Source: Candidatus Altarchaeota archaeon
GTDB lineage: Archaea > SpSt-1190
Assembly (NCBI GenBank): GCA_030590165.1
Contig: JAUUZA010000002.1
Coordinates: forward strand, 1 to 55,466
Direction: 5' to 3'
Length of the DNA: 55,466 nucleotides
The translations under genes and the position numbers were made by a program. The notes beneath the pieces are model-generated. The model saw only the letters and a program-made list of their open reading frames with translations. It was not told the origin of the DNA and did no database searches. Shown here piece after piece: positions 32,581-41,122 of this stretch (within the stretch, counting starts at the first letter, position 1; each line of letters opens with the position of its first letter).

Positions 32581-32597
32581 TCCCAAAAAATTTGGGA
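32581..32597 (-). terminator. terminator of the L7Ae-S28e-L24e operon
   Basis: TCCCAAA/TTTGGGA hairpin with a 3-base loop. On the minus strand it is followed by GTTTATTTTTTA. It lies 15 bases after the L24e stop. Confidence 0.65.
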
Positions 32598-32611
32598 AAA
32601 TAAAGAAACCC

Positions 32612-32776
32612 CTATTTTTTCTGTTTAGTAACCCATTTCTGCTTACGATAATCGCGTTTTAAAAGAGAACTTTTTTCGCACTTTGCATTGCAAAAATATT
32701 TGACGTCCCCATTACTTCTAACGTACTTCATAACACCAATTACTGGTAACTCTTTCCGACAAAAAGTACATTTCAT
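32612..32776 (-). CDS. rpl24e: ribosomal protein L24e
   Basis: 54 residues: MKCTFCRKELPVIGVMKYVR, VKYFCNAKCEKSSLLKRDYR, ending KWVTKQKK. Two Cys pairs (CxxC and CxxxC) form the L24e zinc site. It overlaps S28e by ATGA, completing the archaeal L7Ae-S28e-L24e order. Confidence 0.96.
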   Translation of the reverse strand: MKCTFCRKELPVIGVMKYVRSNGDVKYFCNAKCEKSSLLKRDYRKQKWVTKQKK

Positions 32777-32991
32777 TTCTTTCTAGCCTCCAAACGTCTA
32801 GCTTGCATGACGGTATCAAGCAACATTAAAACATCGTCAACTCTAATAGGGCCTTTAACATTCCTAACAAGTACTTTACCAGAGTCTTTTCCTTCTAAGA
32901 CTTCACATCTCACTTGGATTACTTCCCCTCTAGTTCCCGTCCTACCAATAATCTCAATTACTCTAGCAGGAAATCCTAATTCAGTACCCAT
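32773..32991 (-). CDS. rps28e: ribosomal protein S28e
   Basis: 72 residues. ARVIEIIGRTGTRGEVIQVR, GKVLVRNVKGPIRVDDVLML and MQARRLEARK match S28e along its whole length. It is a small-subunit protein near the mRNA exit. It is coupled to L24e by a 4-base overlap and starts just after the L7Ae stop. Confidence 0.97.
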   Translation of the reverse strand: MGTELGFPARVIEIIGRTGTRGEVIQVRCEVLEGKDSGKVLVRNVKGPIRVDDVLMLLDTVMQARRLEARKK

Positions 32992-32992
32992 T

Positions 32993-33361
32993 TTAATCCG
33001 CCTTCTTTAAAGCAGCTAATTTCTTAGTTAAATCATTAAGAGCGGCTTTTCCGTCTCCAACATCCATTACAGCTACGCTAGAACATCCGACACCAAGTCC
33101 GGCTGCAGCTCCAAGCTCTTTTTTTGTTGGAACAAAAGCATAAACAATACTTTTTTCATCAGCTAAAATTGGTAGATGCATAACCACTTCTTTAGGATCT
33201 ACATCATTTGCAATTGCAACTAACTTGGCTTTTCCGCGTTCAATAGCCTTAGTAGTCTCATTTGTTCCTTTCTTAATTTTTCCAGTCGTCCTTGCTTTCT
33301 CTATGATTTGAAGGACCTTCTCCACAAGTTCTGCGGGAACCTCGAATTTTCCGTTACTCAT
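32993..33361 (-). CDS. rpl7ae: ribosomal protein L7Ae, kink-turn binder
   Basis: 122 residues from ATG at 33361 (MSNGKFEVPAELVEKVL). It has KKGTNETTKAIERGKAKLV, ANDVDPKEVVMHLPILADEK and GAAAGLGVGCSSVAVMD. L7Ae is both a 50S protein and the kink-turn-binding core of box C/D and H/ACA RNPs, relevant to the guide RNAs at 1452 and 37084. Confidence 0.97.
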   Translation of the reverse strand: MSNGKFEVPAELVEKVLQIIEKARTTGKIKKGTNETTKAIERGKAKLVAIANDVDPKEVVMHLPILADEKSIVYAFVPTKKELGAAAGLGVGCSSVAVMDVGDGKAALNDLTKKLAALKKAD

Positions 33362-33412
33362 TGGTTTCACCTAAACCATGTGTCAATCCAAGTTTTATAA
33401 GCTTTTTCAAGT

Positions 33413-33661
33413 TTATTTGTCTTTAACTATATTTAGAACCACGAAAGTAGTTGTTCTTTCAACATATTTCCATTGGAGAACTTCTTTAACGAAGCGTTCA
33501 AGACCAATAGTTCCTTTAAAATTACACAAGGAAATGACATCAAATTCACCTGTTACCTCAAAGATGCTTTCAACTTCTTTTCTCTTCTTAAGTTCGTTTC
33601 CAATCTCACCCAACCGGCCTTCACGGGTTTTTATTCCTATGACTGCTTTCATTTCCTCCAT
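33413..33661 (-). CDS. stand-alone Lrp/AsnC ligand-binding (RAM) domain protein
   Basis: 82 residues: MKAVIGIKTREGRLGEIGNE, KRKEVESIFEVTGEFDVISL, then IGLERFVKEVLQW and VERTTTFVVLNIVK. This is a complete RAM domain without a DNA-binding helix-turn-helix. Such proteins may bind amino acids and pair with full Lrp regulators or act alone. Confidence 0.85.
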   Translation of the reverse strand: MEEMKAVIGIKTREGRLGEIGNELKKRKEVESIFEVTGEFDVISLCNFKGTIGLERFVKEVLQWKYVERTTTFVVLNIVKDK

Positions 33662-33703
33662 TCTTCCCCATACTTTAGAAAATTATAAACTTTTGTTAAA
33701 CCT

Positions 33704-34366
33704 TTAAGAATGACTAATCAAAAAGTTTGAAAGATAATGAAGTCGAATTACACCAGGTAATCCTTGTTTAAATTTTCCTTCATTTTCATTACTGATTGTA
33801 ACAATAAAACGTGGAAGATCCTCACTAAATGTTTTAGTAAACTCGGCATGAACTACCTTTCCTTGTTTTTCAGCACATTCATCAGTATCACCAGATGCAG
33901 AAATCAATAAGAAAGGAATTCCACTGGGATTTCTCACAATAAATGCAATTCGGGTCATTTCTCCAACTTTAATTGGTTTAGCATTCTCAACCGTCCAACG
34001 ATTTCTACCAAAAATCCAGACCATTAAGAATTCAAGAGGAAGTTGATTCCAAGGCAATTGTCCTAACATTGCTCTTTCAATGGAGGTACTAAAATTAATA
34101 ATTCCTGGGCTAAGAAAGGCTTCAAGTTCTCCTTTAAGTCGTTTTGGTGCCTTTAAAAGACTAAAAAAATCATTTCCATCTTCAGGTTCTTCTCTCGTTG
34201 CCAATTCAAATGCCTTACCAATTGGGTGATTTGATTTAACAAGTTGATTTGACAACCAAGTAATTATTTCAACTAAAGTTCGAGGTCTGCCATATTTACC
34301 AGTCATAAATTCGTCTATTGAAGACGTCAATGCAGCCGAAAATGTTGGACTCATTGGCACATTCAT
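33704..34366 (-). CDS. hypothetical protein
   Basis: 220 residues, not recognised. A helical N-terminus (LVEIITWLSNQLVKSNHPIG) is followed by a beta-rich part (RIAFIVRNPSGIPFLLISAS, VVHAEFTKTFSEDLPRFIVT, GVIRLHYLSNFL). The single Trp/Arg-rich stretch FGRNRWTVEN is notable. No signal peptide. The promoter region is divergent with the DUF362 gene. Confidence 0.6.
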   Translation of the reverse strand: MNVPMSPTFSAALTSSIDEFMTGKYGRPRTLVEIITWLSNQLVKSNHPIGKAFELATREEPEDGNDFFSLLKAPKRLKGELEAFLSPGIINFSTSIERAMLGQLPWNQLPLEFLMVWIFGRNRWTVENAKPIKVGEMTRIAFIVRNPSGIPFLLISASGDTDECAEKQGKVVHAEFTKTFSEDLPRFIVTISNENEGKFKQGLPGVIRLHYLSNFLISHS

Positions 34367-34428
34367 TTTGTAAATGGTTATTTAAATTATATTGGAAATA
34401 TATAATAAGCTTTAAAGTTGGATTAAAT

Positions 34429-35496
34429 ATGAATAAAATTTTGACTATTGAAAGTTCTTATGAAGAAGCTGAAAAAAATTCAAAAAAGTTAGTTAAAAAC
34501 TCTGGTTTTAAAAATCAGAAAATTCTCGTAAAACCCAATTTGCTTTGTCCAACACCCCCCGAAGCTGTTGCTACAACTCACCCTTCAATTGTAAAAGGTG
34601 TTGTTGAATACCTAATTGATAAGGGGTGTGATGTTTATTTAGGAGATAGTTCAGCAGGACAAGATTCATTAAACGTCTTATTGAAAAAAACAAAAATTAA
34701 AAACGCATTAAAAAAATTAGATGTTACTTTTGTTGAAGTGGACAAATATCCTGCAATTGAACTCCAACTTCAAGGTTTCATAAAAGATCAAACAATGCCA
34801 ATAAGTAAAATAGTGAATGAAGTTGATGGAATAATTAGTCTTCCAAAATATAAAGTTCATATGTTAACTGGATTCACTGGAGCAACTAAGAATTTTTATG
34901 GACTTGCTCCTCGTTTAGTAAAAAAAGAATTTCATGCAAAATATATCAATCCTGCGAAATTTTCAACAATGATAGTTGATTTAGCTCTTTCAATTATGAA
35001 GAAAGTTCCAACTTTTTATGTAATGGATTCAATTTGGGGGATGGAAGGAGAAGGCCCTAAAGGCGGAACTAAAAAAGAAATAAATATGTTAATCGCAGGA
35101 AAAAATCCATTTCAAGTAGATAATTTTGCCATAGGAATGGTAAATCCAAAATTCAAAGTTTTCACAAATGAAATAGCTCAAAAATTGGGTTTAATTCAAA
35201 AATATGAAGTAATTGGACCAAAGAAAAAAATTAAACTTAAAATGTCAAAAGGATATAAAGCCGTTAGACTTGCCAGTATTTTTCCAAATTTTGGTATTCT
35301 TGCTTCATTGGTTGGAATCCCCAAAGTTGGTTCCTTGTGTACTGGATGTCAAACCTGTATTAAAAATTGTCCAGTGAATGCCATTCATATGGAAAACGGT
35401 AAAGCCGTTATAGATAGAAAAAAATGTATTAAATGTTTTACCTGCGTAGAAGTTTGTCCAGTGAATGCAATTAAAGTTAGGAAACGCCTTATTTAA
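34429..35496 (+). CDS. DUF362 protein with C-terminal 2x[4Fe-4S] ferredoxin domain
   Basis: 355 residues from ATG at 34429; the upstream extension in this frame is noncoding. The DUF362 part has ILVKPNLLCPTPPEAVATTH, VYLGDSSAGQDS, GIISLPKYKVHMLTGFTGAT, KNFYGLAP and FYVMDSIWGMEGEGPKGG. The C-terminal domain has CTGCQTCIKNCPVNAI and CIKCFTCVEVCPVNAI, two full CxxCxxCxxxCP clusters. It is probably an electron-transfer protein of unknown substrate. Confidence 0.93.
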   Translation: MNKILTIESSYEEAEKNSKKLVKNSGFKNQKILVKPNLLCPTPPEAVATTHPSIVKGVVEYLIDKGCDVYLGDSSAGQDSLNVLLKKTKIKNALKKLDVTFVEVDKYPAIELQLQGFIKDQTMPISKIVNEVDGIISLPKYKVHMLTGFTGATKNFYGLAPRLVKKEFHAKYINPAKFSTMIVDLALSIMKKVPTFYVMDSIWGMEGEGPKGGTKKEINMLIAGKNPFQVDNFAIGMVNPKFKVFTNEIAQKLGLIQKYEVIGPKKKIKLKMSKGYKAVRLASIFPNFGILASLVGIPKVGSLCTGCQTCIKNCPVNAIHMENGKAVIDRKKCIKCFTCVEVCPVNAIKVRKRLI

Positions 35497-35500
35497 ATTT

Positions 35501-36910
35501 TTAATTAGAAGAAGGTTCACAAGAAACATTAAACACACCCAAACTACCTAAAACTAACTTCTGTTTTTTCAATAAAGTAACATTACAATTTGTCAAATAT
35601 TTATCAATTGAATTATCCAAACTTTCTTTAGGATTACGTATTAGAATATATTTTTCAGAAATATTTGAAATCAGTGGTGCATCTAAAATTAATTTATTAG
35701 GGTAAAAGAATTTTAGACCTGTGGAGGGTGAAAAAATAATTTTATCCGTTTCATCTATTATTGATAATTTAAATGTTTCTTCCAAAATCTCCTCTGTTAT
35801 CGAAAGACAATATAATTCTGGAGAAAATAACATAAATATTGAAATAAAAATTAAAGAGTAATCTAAAAATTCTGATTTTAAAAAACTTGAAGAAAATATA
35901 ATCAAAAAGGTTGCAGGAATTAATGAATAACGAATACCGTGGTCGTGTGTTGTAAAAAATGAGCCAAACTCAAAACTTGTAAAAATTAAAAATGAAATGA
36001 AAAATGAAAAAAGAAAAACTTTAGTAACTAAATCTGTTTTTTCCTTTTTTGTCAAAATCCTAAACAGCACTACAAAAAACAAAAAAATATTGAAGAAGGG
36101 AAAGGTTGTGAAAAACTTTAAATTCCCTTCAAGATTATTCATAAACTGACTCAATCTTGCATTTGGTGAAAGTTCCCAGGTTATTTGATTAGTGGCTCTT
36201 GAAAACATATGTACTGACGAAAAAAGAAAATTGAAAATTAAGAAGGCTAAAAGAAATTTCTTATTTTTATCTTTTATTAATTTAATTTTCATAATAATAA
36301 TCAAAATAAAGGGTGAAGCTATTATGAAATTTTCAGGTCTTATGTGAAAGAAAAAGGAAAAAGAACCAATTAATAATTCTAAATTTTTTTTATCTTTAAT
36401 AAAATCAATAAAAAATTTAATAGAAACTAAAAGAAAAAATAGAGAAGATATTTCAGAAACAAAGGTCTTTTGAAGTCTCAATCTTGAAAAACATAAAGAA
36501 AACAAAATAGTTGTTATAAATGCAACTTTCTCAGATTTCCAATTTCTCAATGCTAAAAACAACACCAGTGGCGTAATTAAATTCAAAACTGTATTTAAAA
36601 TTTTGGCAGAAAGAAGTGCACTAAATCCAAATCTCATAAAAACACTATAAATAAAACTCAACCCCAAAGGACGAGAAACCTGAGAAGCTGAAAAAGGATC
36701 TGAAACAATTTTTTCAGCTTCACTTAAATAAAAAAATTCTCCAAATACAAGAATCTTCGGCGTTTTAAGCATTAATAAACACAAAGAAACAAATAAAATA
36801 CTAATAAGATACTTCAAATTCTTCTTACAAAACTTAAGTTTTCTTAATGAAAATAAAAAGAAACTAAATGAGAATAAAATAACAAAGGGATAAATTTGTG
36901 AAGTATTCAT
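35501..36910 (-). CDS. large multi-pass membrane protein, GT-C-like
   Basis: 469 residues with ~11-12 membrane helices. The N-terminus is hydrophobic and is followed by an outer loop (FYLSEAEKIVSDPFSASQVS) holding acidic residues, then RPLGLSFIYSVFMRFG. This layout resembles GT39/ArnT-like lipid-linked glycosyltransferases, but no certain catalytic pair is seen. It ends in an outer domain with Cys (CNVTLL, NVSC). The protein at 43626-45005 has the same size and layout, so the two are probable paralogues. Confidence 0.6.
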   Translation of the reverse strand: MNTSQIYPFVILFSFSFFLFSLRKLKFCKKNLKYLISILFVSLCLLMLKTPKILVFGEFFYLSEAEKIVSDPFSASQVSRPLGLSFIYSVFMRFGFSALLSAKILNTVLNLITPLVLFLALRNWKSEKVAFITTILFSLCFSRLRLQKTFVSEISSLFFLLVSIKFFIDFIKDKKNLELLIGSFSFFFHIRPENFIIASPFILIIIMKIKLIKDKNKKFLLAFLIFNFLFSSVHMFSRATNQITWELSPNARLSQFMNNLEGNLKFFTTFPFFNIFLFFVVLFRILTKKEKTDLVTKVFLFSFFISFLIFTSFEFGSFFTTHDHGIRYSLIPATFLIIFSSSFLKSEFLDYSLIFISIFMLFSPELYCLSITEEILEETFKLSIIDETDKIIFSPSTGLKFFYPNKLILDAPLISNISEKYILIRNPKESLDNSIDKYLTNCNVTLLKKQKLVLGSLGVFNVSCEPSSN

Positions 36911-37047
36911 CAGTAGCTTAGGTTTTGTTTCATTTTAAAAGTTGTCAATACAATAAAAATAAATTACCTTTTTTCTCTTTTTTAACAAAATTTAATTAAA
37001 TTTCAACCCACAAACCTTAAAACTTACTTCCTCAACACACAATAGTA

Positions 37048-37195
37048 GGGGTCATGAGGTAACGGTAGCCTGGCAGGCTCCAGTTATGGAGCGCTGACCT
37101 TGTTTCTGTCTTATACCGTTGACAGAACTTGGAATGATCTAGAGCGGGTACATAGGAGAGACCTGCTCGCGGGGGTTCAAATCCCCCTGACCCCA
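37048..37195 (+). tRNA. tRNA-Trp (CCA) with 77-nt intron
   Basis: Acceptor GGGGTCA (37048-37054) pairs with TGACCCC (37188-37194); discriminator A37195. D stem AGGT/GCCT. Anticodon stem GCAGG (37073-37077) pairs with CCTGC (37162-37166); anticodon CCA at 37080-37082. T arm GGGGG-TTCAAAT-CCCCC. The intron is 37084-37160. It lies at the canonical site after position 37 and is defined by a bulge-helix-bulge: CTCC (37078-37081) with GGAG (37155-37158), TATG (37085-37088) with CATA (37151-37154), and 3-base bulges AGT and AGA. No CCA is encoded. Confidence 0.95.
37084..37160 (+). ncRNA. tRNA-Trp intron with box C/D-like guide for C34
   Basis: The intron has CTGA (37094-37097) as box D. TGGAGC (37087-37092), ending one base upstream of it, is complementary to GCTCCA of the tRNA's own anticodon loop. 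The fifth base upstream of the box (G37089) pairs with C34. AATGATCT (37133-37140) can serve as box C (core TGAT). Flanking CC (37098-37099) and GG (37131-37132) begin a hairpin including CTGTC/GACAG. So C and D face each other if the excised intron is circular. tRNA-Trp introns of some euryarchaea are known to guide this methylation. Confidence 0.7.
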
Positions 37196-37385
37196 TTTTA
37201 AACCAATTTTTAATAAATTTAACAAGAATAATCCGAACCCTTAAAAACCCTCAAAAAAGATATATTTGCTAAAGAAGAAAATAATGTGAAAGCGCCTATA
37301 GCATAAATATTGCGGGCAATTTTTTTGTTTAAAGTCTTAAGGAGATTGAACAGATCGAATCACACATAAATCAAAGTTCACGCAA

Positions 37386-37817
37386 GTGAATAATTTAATT
37401 GATTTTTCTAGGCAAATGGAGAAAATAAAAATGAGTGAATATATATCACAACAAGAAACAATTTTAGAAAGAATGAATGAAAACCAAGAAACCTTTTTAG
37501 AAAAAACGGATGAAAAACAAAAAACCTTTTTAGAGGGAATGAATGAAAAAAAACAATATAACAGAAACCAACGTTATGAAGACTTTATGAAAAAAATCGA
37601 CATCTCACTTCAAAATGGAGAAGGCGGTATTAAATTTTTTTATTTGTCTTCAATGAACAATCTTGCATGTAATGAATTAAATATCCTAGAAACTGTTGCA
37701 AAAAATCTAGGAATACATTTCAAGTACCAAAAAGGAAATGTTTCTGCATCTTACTCGAAAAGATTAATACCAGGTGCAAACAAAGTTCTTATTAGTTTTG
37801 GTCAAACACAAGAATAA
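37386..37817 (+). CDS. hypothetical protein with three heptad-like repeats
   Basis: 143 residues, possibly starting at an internal ATG (MEKIKMSEY). Residues ~22-60 hold three copies of an 11-residue unit (ETILERMNENQ, ETFLEKTDEKQ, KTFLEGMNEKK), a coiled-coil stalk. The C-terminal half (FFYLSSMNNLACNELNILET, ASYSKRLIPGANKVLISFG) is globular and unrecognised. It lies ~190 bases after tRNA-Trp; that gap holds nothing else I can identify. Confidence 0.55.
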   Translation: MNNLIDFSRQMEKIKMSEYISQQETILERMNENQETFLEKTDEKQKTFLEGMNEKKQYNRNQRYEDFMKKIDISLQNGEGGIKFFYLSSMNNLACNELNILETVAKNLGIHFKYQKGNVSASYSKRLIPGANKVLISFGQTQE

Positions 37818-37871
37818 TCATTTTAGGGAAACGCATCCCTTTTTTTAATTTTTTTATATTCCAACATAAAA

Positions 37872-38786
37872 TTAAGATTGATATGTATACTCAGTCGAAG
37901 GAAACATTTCCTCGGCAAATTTTTTGAACTGTTCCATTAAAACAATTTTTGCAGATTTATTCTTAGGTTTAATCCAAATTTCGTTGTTACGTCCCGGAGC
38001 AATCTTAAAAAAATAATGCGGGTCAATTTTATTACCTCCATATGAAAAATAAACTGGAGATTCTTTTTTGAAATCAATTTTTTCATACGCCTTAGTTTGT
38101 TTATTATAATGTCGAATATCCTTATTAATACAAACAGGCCCTGAAATAGTATGTTTTACACTTGAATTTTCAATTGGCATCAAAACTTCTTGTGCTGCAC
38201 GATTGAGAATTTCTTTAACTTTATTTAATGCAGTTGCTTTGATTACCCCATCGCCGAAATATTCCTCTGAGAGATTTCCTATAGTACTTGTTGAAGGTAA
38301 ATATTTATGATCTATTCGATGCATTAGTGAATTTTTCCTAAATTCTAAATCAGAAAAAGCAATTTCAAATTTACTAAAATCTTCTTTAGTTCCAAACTTA
38401 GGTAAGTTACTTCCACCCATTTTAGTTTCAACCCAAGAAAAGGGCTCTGCTCTTGAAAATGTTCCTTCATTATATGCCTTAAACTTATAACAATAAGGTT
38501 CAGTTATTGGAATTTCTAAAACTTCTTCAATTTTATAAAAAAAGTCATTTCTATATTCATAACCTGAAATTATAAGAGATTCATTTTTATTGGTCAAGGG
38601 ATTTAGAGCTGGGGAAACTTCAAAAAATCCACACCCACCTTCTTTATAAACTTCTTCAATTTCAATTGGAAAAATAATAAATGTTTTATGATAATAACCA
38701 AAACCAACTGTTGAAATTTCCTCTGTTTCTAAAAAACAAAACAAATCAGAATCTTTATCAACCTTATTTACTAATGACAAACCCAT
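37872..38786 (-). CDS. hypothetical protein
   Basis: 304 residues, not recognised. It is beta-rich with Gly/Tyr segments (ISTVGFGYYHKTFIIFPIEI, GGCGFFEVSPALNP, PYCYKFKAYNEGTFSRAEPF), then a helical middle (KATALNKVKEILNRAAQEVL), and ends KNKSAKIVLMEQFKKFAEEM. No signal peptide and no catalytic motif seen. It is divergent from the gene at 38875. Confidence 0.55.
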   Translation of the reverse strand: MGLSLVNKVDKDSDLFCFLETEEISTVGFGYYHKTFIIFPIEIEEVYKEGGCGFFEVSPALNPLTNKNESLIISGYEYRNDFFYKIEEVLEIPITEPYCYKFKAYNEGTFSRAEPFSWVETKMGGSNLPKFGTKEDFSKFEIAFSDLEFRKNSLMHRIDHKYLPSTSTIGNLSEEYFGDGVIKATALNKVKEILNRAAQEVLMPIENSSVKHTISGPVCINKDIRHYNKQTKAYEKIDFKKESPVYFSYGGNKIDPHYFFKIAPGRNNEIWIKPKNKSAKIVLMEQFKKFAEEMFPSTEYTYQS

Positions 38787-38874
38787 GGAAAGTCATCCAC
38801 AGCAGGTTTAAATTACTGACACCCGTTACTTTATCCAACCATCAATTTTTTATTTGTCTTAAACAAACTAAACT

Positions 38875-39300
38875 ATGTTGCGTTACAGTATAGGTGACAT
38901 AAAAGTTTCTGAGGAAATTATGGGAACATATATGCAAGTCAAAGACCTTCTTGAAGAAAAAAAATTCTTTGAAGCTCATACATTAAATCAAACTCTTGAC
39001 CCTTCAATACAAATAAAATTTTTTTCAAAAATAGATTTAGAAGTCATAACCCTTTTATCTAGTTATTACAACCTAAACGAAATATATGACAATTTAATTA
39101 AAACCGTTTCTAATAAAAAAACAACAGATAAATATCTCCTATCAAGACAACAATTTAATAACACCTTCAAAAAAACATATACTTCCCTCATTTCACAAAT
39201 TGAAACTCTTTATGAAACTTTAGACTCTTTATTACAAAAAGAAACCAAAGATGTAAAAAAATATGTTACGCTTCTTAAAGGACGCAGAGACCATAAATGA
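38875..39300 (+). CDS. hypothetical helical protein
   Basis: 141 residues from ATG (MLRYSIGDIKVSEEIMGTYM); a later ATG gives MGTYMQVKDLLEEKKFFEAH. It is mostly amphipathic helix, ending in a coiled coil (TYTSLISQIETLYETLDSLL) and the basic GRRDHK. Not recognised. Confidence 0.5.
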   Translation: MLRYSIGDIKVSEEIMGTYMQVKDLLEEKKFFEAHTLNQTLDPSIQIKFFSKIDLEVITLLSSYYNLNEIYDNLIKTVSNKKTTDKYLLSRQQFNNTFKKTYTSLISQIETLYETLDSLLQKETKDVKKYVTLLKGRRDHK

Positions 39301-39379
39301 ACTTTTTTAGACTATCCTCACCTAAATTAAAAAAAATAAAAATAAAATTAGAAAAAGCAAATCCCAATTAAGGGAAAAC

Positions 39380-39544
39380 TTACCTACGTCTCTTAGCAAA
39401 ACATTCTTTGCAATAAACTGGTCTACCTTGTGTTGGTTCAAATGGAACTGTGCATTCTTGTTTACATTCTGCACAAATTGCTTTAAACACCTTAGGAGGC
39501 CCACGGTCACGATCTCGTGACGGTCCTCTTCTGAATTCTCCCAT
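39380..39544 (-). CDS. small zinc-binding protein, CxxC-x17-CxxC type
   Basis: 54 residues: a basic N-terminus (GEFRRGPSRDRDRGPPKVFK), then ICAECKQECTVPFEPTQG and RPVYCKECFAKRRR. CxxC...VPFxP...RPVYCxxCF is the short zinc-ribbon-like module common in small archaeal and CPR genomes. It is probably nucleic-acid binding. A TCCC/GGGA hairpin with T-rich sequence lies just downstream (39361-39374). Confidence 0.85.
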   Translation of the reverse strand: MGEFRRGPSRDRDRGPPKVFKAICAECKQECTVPFEPTQGRPVYCKECFAKRRR

Positions 39545-39659
39545 GTAACGACATCTACATTTGTTATTTAAAAGCGTTTATTAAATAATTTTAAAATTGA
39601 GGTATTTTTTTACTCTTTTTTTTACTTTTCTTTATAAAAACTAAGGAATAAGAAATATA

Positions 39660-40670
39660 ATGACATTTAATGGAATAGTAGAAAGTGCAAGGCATTATGC
39701 CCTTTCAGTCTTTAAAAAAGATAAAAAGTTATTGAAACACACAGAAGATGTTGTTAACTTATGTAAAAAATTTGGAAGGGGACTTGATTTTGAAGTCTTA
39801 ATGGTTTCAGCATATCTTCACGATATTGGACAAACTCGAGACAAAAATAATCATCATAAAGCAGGAGCTGAAATGGTTGAAATTTGGTTAAAAAAACACG
39901 GAGCAGATAAAGATTTTACCCAAGAAGTTATTCATTGTATTTCTGAACATGGAAAAAAGGGCAAGCCAAAGAGTGAAGAAGCTTTATTTCTAAAACAAGT
40001 GGACGGTGTTTCATTTTTTAAGTGGAGTACAACTGTCTCACTCTTTACAAATATTGTTTTCAGAAAAAGACAATCTAGAAAAGAAGTTTCAAGACAATTA
40101 TCTTTGGTTTTAAAAAAAATAACTGATAAGAAACTTTTAGATGAAGCCGAACGTAGATATAAAAAAGTGAAGTTTTTTGCACCAGGAATTTGTTTCAAAG
40201 ACGTTAGGATGAAAAGTACAGTTCTTAAAATTGCTAAAACTCTAAAAGAATCAAAAATAAAATATGTATTAATTGGTGGTGCAGGCCTTAGAATCAGAGG
40301 AGTAAATGTTAATTCAAGAAGTATAGATATTTTGACTAATAAAAAAGGGGCACTTAAATTTCAAGAACTTTTTGAATCTGAAGTTAACACACCTGTTCGT
40401 TTTGTAAAAACAAATAATTATCGAACTTGGTTTGGGAAATTTGATATTAATAAATTTAGTGTTGAAGTCATGGGAAACTTAGAAAAAAAAGTGAAGGGTG
40501 AATGGACAACACCAAAACTTCCAAAAACCTCTCCAATAAAATTAGAAGGCGTTCATCTTAATGTGATGAACTTAAGTGAAGAAATTGAAATTTATGAAAA
40601 ATTGGGTCTTGATATCGACCCAAAAAAAATTAAGAAAATAAGAGAATTTATTCAACCTGTGAAACTTTAG
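39660..40670 (+). CDS. HD-domain phosphohydrolase fused to nucleotidyltransferase-like domain
   Basis: 336 residues. N-terminal HD domain (~20-120): KHTEDVVNLCKKFG, VSAYLHDIGQTRDKNNHHKA, VIHCISEHGKKGKP. The C-terminal part from ~200 (KIAKTLKESKIKYVLIGGAG, NVNSRSIDILTNKK, INKFSVEVMGNLE) resembles a minimal nucleotidyltransferase fold with a GG and a D-x-L strand, although the usual DxD is degenerate. The combination suggests nucleotide signalling or tRNA-related chemistry; the function is unknown. Confidence 0.7.
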   Translation: MTFNGIVESARHYALSVFKKDKKLLKHTEDVVNLCKKFGRGLDFEVLMVSAYLHDIGQTRDKNNHHKAGAEMVEIWLKKHGADKDFTQEVIHCISEHGKKGKPKSEEALFLKQVDGVSFFKWSTTVSLFTNIVFRKRQSRKEVSRQLSLVLKKITDKKLLDEAERRYKKVKFFAPGICFKDVRMKSTVLKIAKTLKESKIKYVLIGGAGLRIRGVNVNSRSIDILTNKKGALKFQELFESEVNTPVRFVKTNNYRTWFGKFDINKFSVEVMGNLEKKVKGEWTTPKLPKTSPIKLEGVHLNVMNLSEEIEIYEKLGLDIDPKKIKKIREFIQPVKL

Positions 40671-41107
40671 AATACTCCAAATTCGCATATGCCATCATAA
40701 AAGCATCACTAAGTAATCTAGCTCCAGATTCAGGAAGATCATTCTTTTGATATATATTCAAAAATAAAATTTTATCTCCTTCATTTATTTTCAAAATACT
40801 TTTATCTTCAAATACAAAACAATCATTTCCACGATATTCATTGCCAGAACTTATGCATTTTGAATAAGCATCGTCCATTTTTCTTATAAGTTCATTAATA
40901 TTTTTACCCTTTGAAAGCGCTAAATATTTAACAATCTAACTTTTCATTCGAATAACTCTTAATTTCATTCAAAATTGTTTGAGTAATCTGATCAATATTG
41001 TCTGAAAGATAAAAATTATTTTTTATTTCGTTCTTCATACTTTTACTACGACATAATGACTTTATAATACTTAGCAAAGACAAGTTTTTAAGAGAGAAGT
41101 GTTCCAT
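40648..41107 (-). pseudogene. hypothetical gene split by a probable 1-base frameshift
   Basis: Two adjacent frames. The upstream one starts at ATG 41107 (MEHFSLKNLSLLSIIKSLCR) and ends SYSNEKLDC at 40928. The downstream one has its first ATG at 40878 (MDDAYSKCISSGNEYRGND) but stays open upstream to 40935 (VKYLALSKGKNINELIRK) with no start codon. Removing one base at ~40931-40935 joins them as NEKLDVKYLALSKG, a protein of ~150 residues. Product not recognised. The 3' end overlaps the convergent HD gene by 23 bases. A sequencing error is also possible. Confidence 0.5.
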
Positions 41108-41122
41108 ATGATAGTTTAAGAA

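Noticed and set aside
39322-39510. 62-residue minus-strand frame
   Set aside because: It overlaps the clearly better zinc-ribbon protein at 39380-39544 in another frame.
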